A DNA stretch of 33,341 bases from a bacterium (GTDB taxonomy: Bacteria > Patescibacteriota > Patescibacteriia > JAHIZJ01): positions 1 through 33,341 of the forward strand of contig JAUYLJ010000019.1 of the NCBI GenBank assembly GCA_030699685.1, in the 5' to 3' direction. A model generated the notes under the pieces. The model was not told the origin of the DNA, ran no database searches, and worked only from the letters and a program-made list of their open reading frames with translations. The first letter of the stretch is position 1; every line of letters begins with the position of its first letter. Below, one piece after another: positions 29,698 to 33,341 of this stretch. A program made the position numbers and the translations under genes.

Positions 29698-30250
29698 AAG
29701 CATCCTATTTGTCGCCACCAAACCAGTCAGCGCTACAAAGCTGGCTGAATTGGCTCAATCTGATTTGGAAAACGTGAGTGAGGCTTTGCGCCAGTTACAA
29801 TCGGAGTATAACGACGCCAGGCGCGGTATTCAATTGATCAGCCATAACTCCAAAGTGCAGTTTATGACCCACCCGGACTGCCGTGAAGCCGTCGAGACAT
29901 ATTTGAAAGAAGAGCAATTTGGCGAGCTAACCAAGCCCGGACTGGAAACGCTGACTATTATCGCCTATCGCGGGCCAGTCAGCAAAGCGGCGCTTGAACA
30001 AATTCGCGGGGTAAACTGCAGTATGATTCTTCGCAACCTGCTGATCAAGGGTCTGGTTGAAGCTGAAGACGACAAAACCAGCATGCAGACGCTTTATTCC
30101 GTCACCTTTGACTTCTTACGCTATCTTGGCGTCAGTGCCGTTCAGGAATTGCCTGATTTCGAAAAATTGTCCCGCCATGAATCAATTGAGCAGGTGCTGG
30201 AAATAGGCAAGGAAGAGACTGAAGTGAAGGAGGAAAAAGACGAATCATGA
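29675..30250 (+). CDS. scpB: Segregation and condensation protein B
   Basis: 191 residues from the ATG at 29675 (the longer frame start is inside scpA). Two winged-helix domains: LKSRLESILFVATKPVSATKL at the start, and the strongly conserved LTIIAYRGPVSKAALEQIRG near residues 99-118, with LYSVTFDFLRYLGV at the end of the core. The acidic Glu/Lys tail is probably flexible. It works with ScpA and SMC in chromosome condensation and segregation. The stop overlaps the next gene's ATG. Confidence 0.94.
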   Translation: MELKSRLESILFVATKPVSATKLAELAQSDLENVSEALRQLQSEYNDARRGIQLISHNSKVQFMTHPDCREAVETYLKEEQFGELTKPGLETLTIIAYRGPVSKAALEQIRGVNCSMILRNLLIKGLVEAEDDKTSMQTLYSVTFDFLRYLGVSAVQELPDFEKLSRHESIEQVLEIGKEETEVKEEKDES

Positions 30251-31191
30251 ACTCCGCCGCTCTACTGACCGTTCTGGTGTTTTCACAGATCTTGCCCCCA
30301 ATGTGGTGGTCGGGACCGGTTGAGGTGGAATTCTCAAAAGACAATGATGTTAATTTTGCCGAGAAGGCCAGTGCTGGGCCCGGGCTCATTTTTCAAGCCG
30401 CGCCTCCGGAAAAGATTGGCACTAGTCTGGGAATAGAGACCTCGGCCCAATCCGTATTAGTCTGGGATCCGGATTCGAACACTGTGTTATTAAGAAAAAA
30501 CGCGGCTGCGATCTGGCCGATTGCCAGCGTTACTAAGCTGATGACGGCATTAGTCTTTCTTGAACATAATCCTGGTTTTGAAACCGAGGTGACGATGGAG
30601 GAATCGGATCAAGTCGATGGCGGCAATCTTGACGTCAGTCCCGGCGACCGCTTGAGCGTCCGCGACTTGATGGCCGCCAGCCTGATTGCTTCGTCTAACA
30701 ATGCCGCCGAGGCCATGGCTCGCTCAACTGGATTGGCCAGGGAGGAGTTTATCGCGGAAATGAACAAGCTGGCCGAAACCTTAGGCTGGTCCAGCATGGA
30801 GTTTTTCGACGTGACCGGACTCGATCCGCGAAATCGCGCTTCGGTCATGGATATCGTCCGGCTGGCGCATCATGCCTTTAACAACTCGGAGATTCAGTTG
30901 TTGACTACATTGCCTGAGTACACCGTGGCAGTGATCGAGCCTCAGAGGGAAATCAGGGTGCACAATACCAATGAGCTGCTTGAAGATTTTGTGCGGATTC
31001 AAGGTGGCAAGACCGGTTATATTCCCGAAGCCGGATATAATTTAGTCGTTCGCAGCGACAATGGTAGCGGGCGACGCGTCATTATCGCCGTATTTGGGTC
31101 GGCCAGTTCTGACGACAGGTTCCGGGAGATGAAAGGCCTGATTAGCTGGACTTTTGAAAATTGGCGATGGCCAGAAGAGGAGAGGATATGA
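30247..31191 (+). CDS. D-alanyl-D-alanine carboxypeptidase-like protein (S11 family)
   Basis: 314 residues. All three penicillin-binding motifs are present: SVTK (94-97, the Ser nucleophile), SSN (149-151) and KTG (255-257). The N terminus has a hydrophobic stretch (ALLTVLVFSQILPPMWW) that could be a signal peptide or anchor, although it lacks a basic start. The usual C-terminal beta domain and membrane helix of PBP5 are absent. It would trim peptidoglycan stem peptides outside the membrane. It overlaps scpB by ATGA. Confidence 0.9.
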   Translation: MNSAALLTVLVFSQILPPMWWSGPVEVEFSKDNDVNFAEKASAGPGLIFQAAPPEKIGTSLGIETSAQSVLVWDPDSNTVLLRKNAAAIWPIASVTKLMTALVFLEHNPGFETEVTMEESDQVDGGNLDVSPGDRLSVRDLMAASLIASSNNAAEAMARSTGLAREEFIAEMNKLAETLGWSSMEFFDVTGLDPRNRASVMDIVRLAHHAFNNSEIQLLTTLPEYTVAVIEPQREIRVHNTNELLEDFVRIQGGKTGYIPEAGYNLVVRSDNGSGRRVIIAVFGSASSDDRFREMKGLISWTFENWRWPEEERI

Positions 31192-31192
31192 T

Positions 31193-31687
31193 ATGCTGGG
31201 AGTAGACTGGGCACAAATTTTTACGAATTTTCCTCCAGAGATCGCTGTTTTACTTATTGCCATGATTCCGGTCGCGGAGTTGCGGGCGGCCATACCGATT
31301 GGAATGACGGTGTTTGATCTTTCGATAATCACGACTTTTATCTGGGCGGTGATTGGCAACATTATCCCCGTGTGCTTGTTACTGTGGTGGCTTGAGCCGA
31401 TATCACGCTGGCTCTCCGCCAAGTCGCGTCTGATGGCTCGTTTCTTCGACTGGCTTTTCGATCGGACGCGTCGGAAGCATGGCGCTCGATTTGAGCGTTC
31501 GGCTATAGTCGCGCTTATCCTATTTGTCGCTGTCCCACTGCCAATCACCGGCGGCTGGACGGGAAGCGTAGCCGCCTTTGTCTTCGGAGTGCCCTGGCGC
31601 AAAGCACTTGTTTCCATCTCTATCGGTATCGTTATTGCCGCGTCAATCGTGACGATGCTGACACTTGGCGCCCAAAACATACTATAA
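31193..31687 (+). CDS. Small-multidrug-export family membrane protein (Sm_multidrug_ex)
   Basis: 164 residues with about four hydrophobic segments. The pattern MIPVAELRAAIPIGM followed by WAVIGNIIPVCLLLWWLEPIS and the later AVPLPITGGWTGSVAAFVFG is typical of the Pfam Sm_multidrug_ex family (PF06695). The name is historical; transport of drugs is not shown for most members. A GAGGAGAGG lies upstream of the ATG, which comes one base after the dac stop. The alternative longer frame begins inside dac. Confidence 0.85.
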   Translation: MLGVDWAQIFTNFPPEIAVLLIAMIPVAELRAAIPIGMTVFDLSIITTFIWAVIGNIIPVCLLLWWLEPISRWLSAKSRLMARFFDWLFDRTRRKHGARFERSAIVALILFVAVPLPITGGWTGSVAAFVFGVPWRKALVSISIGIVIAASIVTMLTLGAQNIL

Positions 31688-31688
31688 A

Positions 31689-32450
31689 ATGAAACCACCA
31701 CTTCTTATTGCCAACTGGAAAATGAAACTCCTGCCTGAACAGGAGAGAAATTTAGCAGGAGAAATAATTACGGCCATTGATGGTAAAGGAGGAAAAACGG
31801 AAGTAGTGATTTGTCCGACTCATCTCAGCATTGACTCTATTTCATCCCAAGCGGGCGGCACGGACATTGTTTTGGGAGCTCAGGACGCCTGCTGGGAGCA
31901 TGAAGGCGCGCTGACCGGCGAGATATCGGCTGAAGCCCTGGCCGGTTACGGAGTGAAATACTGCATTGTTGGTCATTCTGAGCGTCGCAGAAATTTTGGA
32001 GAAACGGATGACATGATAAACAAAAAAGCGCTTTCCCTGCTTGTCCACTCAGTTACTCCGGTTATCTGCGTTGGCGAGACGCATGATGAGCGGAGAGAAG
32101 GAAGGCAAGAAGTGACGATCATGAGGCAGCTCCGGACTGTCCTAAAAAGTCTTTCAGGGGATTTTCCCATCGTGGTGGCGTATGAGCCGGTCTGGGCCAT
32201 CAGTCCCAACGGTCCAGCAGAACCTGAGCACGTAGCGCCAATGGCAGAACTCATATACCAGACGTTAATTGACCGATTTTCACCGGAACAAGTGGCGTCA
32301 AACATCCGGATTATCTACGGCGGCAGCGTGGACGCGGAAAATATTATTTCATTTCTCAAGGTTCCTCATATAGCCGGAGCGCTGCTGGGAGCGGCCAGTT
32401 TACAATCTTCAACTTTCATTCCACTCGTTAAGACCGTGATGCAACAATGA
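31689..32450 (+). CDS. tpiA: Triosephosphate isomerase
   Basis: 253 residues, the normal TIM barrel length. It interconverts dihydroxyacetone phosphate and glyceraldehyde 3-phosphate in glycolysis. ANWKMK near the start carries the Asn and Lys of the active site, GHSERR the catalytic histidine, and YEPVWAI the catalytic glutamate with its flexible loop. IIYGGSV and GALLGAAS bind phosphate. The start is one base after the previous stop. The ATG also fits the family start. The stop overlaps the aldolase start (ATGA), an apt pairing because both enzymes share substrates. Confidence 0.97.
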   Translation: MKPPLLIANWKMKLLPEQERNLAGEIITAIDGKGGKTEVVICPTHLSIDSISSQAGGTDIVLGAQDACWEHEGALTGEISAEALAGYGVKYCIVGHSERRRNFGETDDMINKKALSLLVHSVTPVICVGETHDERREGRQEVTIMRQLRTVLKSLSGDFPIVVAYEPVWAISPNGPAEPEHVAPMAELIYQTLIDRFSPEQVASNIRIIYGGSVDAENIISFLKVPHIAGALLGAASLQSSTFIPLVKTVMQQ

Positions 32451-33304
32451 TTGTCACAAGCGAAAAAGTCATACCTCAAGCCAAAGCCTCGCGGTACGCC
32501 GTGCCGTGTTTCATCGTCTATAACCTTGAGACGCTGTTGGGCGTGTTGCGTGCCGCGCAAAAGCAGCATTCTCCAGTTATTATAGGGGTATCCGAATCAA
32601 CGCTTGAATACGCGGGCACGGAGACTGCCGCCGGAATGGTCATCAGGGCGGCAGAAGAGTGGGCCGGTGACGTGCCGGTTGTCTTGCACCTGGATCATGG
32701 CAAGAGCTTGGAAGCCGTGAAGCGCTGCATCAGCGCTGGATTCAGCTCAGTGCAGATTGATGGGTCACGTTTGCCGTTGGATGAAAACGTCAGCCTGACG
32801 CAAGCCGTTGTTCAATACGCTCATCAGCACGATATCTGGGTGGAAGGGGAGCTGGGTGAAATTCACGGCGGGCACGGGCAAGTCGGGGACAAATTCCAAG
32901 GGGAGATCCCCCTGGTCAAACCCGAAGAAGTAGCTGATTTTTTTGAACGAACGGGAGTCGATATGCTGGCGACGGCTCTTGGCACGGTACACGGTAAATT
33001 TAAGAACGAGCATATCCATTTCGATTTACTGGAGCGAGTGAGCGGCGTGACTGATGTCGGGCTGGTGTTGCACGGGGCTTCAGGCTTGCCTGACGGTGAG
33101 ATTGCCCAGGCTGTTGCCGCTGGAATAGTCAAAGTTAATATTGGCACGGAAACCAAACAGTTATTCGTCAGTAGCATTCGAGAAACATTATCCCATGAAG
33201 ACGCTCCGGCTGGCCCCCGCGAGCTACTCACGCCAACCGTTGAGGCTATTATGGCAATGGCGGAAAATCGAATTAAGCTTCTTGGTTCGGCTAATCGCGC
33301 GTAA
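32447..33304 (+). CDS. Class II fructose-bisphosphate aldolase family protein
   Basis: 285 residues. The TIM-barrel class II aldolase motifs are clear: LHLDHG with the zinc-binding histidine near residue 84, EGELGEIHGGHG with the second zinc region, ALGTVHGKF, LVLHGASGLPD and KVNIGTET, the phosphate and sodium binding turn. It would cleave fructose 1,6-bisphosphate; tagatose-bisphosphate aldolases (GatY/KbaY) share the family, so substrate is inferred from the neighbouring tpiA. The protein is short in the loop after GELGE compared with many family members. It overlaps tpiA by four bases. Confidence 0.92.
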   Translation: MIVTSEKVIPQAKASRYAVPCFIVYNLETLLGVLRAAQKQHSPVIIGVSESTLEYAGTETAAGMVIRAAEEWAGDVPVVLHLDHGKSLEAVKRCISAGFSSVQIDGSRLPLDENVSLTQAVVQYAHQHDIWVEGELGEIHGGHGQVGDKFQGEIPLVKPEEVADFFERTGVDMLATALGTVHGKFKNEHIHFDLLERVSGVTDVGLVLHGASGLPDGEIAQAVAAGIVKVNIGTETKQLFVSSIRETLSHEDAPAGPRELLTPTVEAIMAMAENRIKLLGSANRA

Positions 33305-33309
33305 TATCC

Positions 33310-33341
33310 ATGAGGAGGAACGGTTTCACATTAATAGAGCT
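33310..33341 (+). CDS. Type IV pilin-like prepilin, first 10 codons only
   Basis: The last 32 bases of the window read MRRNGFTLIE followed by CT, which can only be leucine. The resulting GFTLIEL is the classical type III signal and N-terminal methylation site of type IV pilins and pseudopilins, cleaved by PilD after the glycine and with the conserved Glu at mature position 5. The rest lies outside the window. It starts six bases after the aldolase stop. Confidence 0.8.
   Translation, partial: MRRNGFTLIE

Overview
The window looks like a piece of a Patescibacteria (candidate phyla radiation, Parcubacteria-like) chromosome. The S10-spc ribosomal protein cluster has rpsE directly followed by rplO with no rpmD (L30) between them, and loss of L30 is a recognised trait of that radiation. 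Several ribosomal proteins carry lysine/alanine/proline-rich tails, S14 is the short zinc type, the AspRS lacks its GAD insertion, genes overlap or abut almost everywhere, and most native start codons have no visible Shine-Dalgarno sequence. The assignment is inference from sequence features only; no database search was run.

Bases 1-12770 (+): rplC (5' truncated by the window), rplD, rplW, rplB, rpsS, rplV, rpsC, rplP, rpmC, rpsQ, rplN, rplX, rplE, rpsN, rpsH, rplF, rplR, rpsE, rplO, secY, adk, map, then ruvX and a WecA/MraY-type glycosyl-1-phosphate transferase. The usual infA-rpmJ-rpsM continuation is absent. Bases 12780-16390: rplU behind its own good promoter, converging with a minus-strand dnaB-ybaB-recR group, then a divergent DnaQ-type exonuclease with a leaderless promoter.

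Bases 16390-20770 are the accessory stretch. They hold a promoter, two secreted proteins (a FlgD-like C-terminal-domain protein and an 811-residue repeat protein), a strong terminator and a 90-residue orphan, all with textbook Shine-Dalgarno sites unlike the rest of the window. After these come a minus-strand protein with a duplicated WHxH...PDC motif, a structured intergenic region and tRNA-Lys(UUU).

Bases 20900-33341 (+): a P-type calcium-transporter-like ATPase, a DUF2238/YjdF-like membrane protein, asnS, aspS, a small winged-helix-like protein, an AT-rich membrane-anchored orphan, a YbaK-type tRNA deacylase, scpA-scpB, a D-alanyl-D-alanine carboxypeptidase-like protein, a small-multidrug-export family protein, tpiA, a class II aldolase, and the first codons of a type IV pilin-like gene (GFTLIEL) at the right edge.

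Two families of short-period intergenic repeats that fold back on themselves occur at four sites (near 6.0, 14.1, 25.6 and 27.4 kb). These, the duplicated WHxH protein, the imported-looking secreted cassette and the leaderless promoters are the most interesting unexplained signals. No gene-free stretch exceeds 300 bases; the longest is about 260 bases at 20505-20767. No CRISPR array, transposase or phage module was seen.
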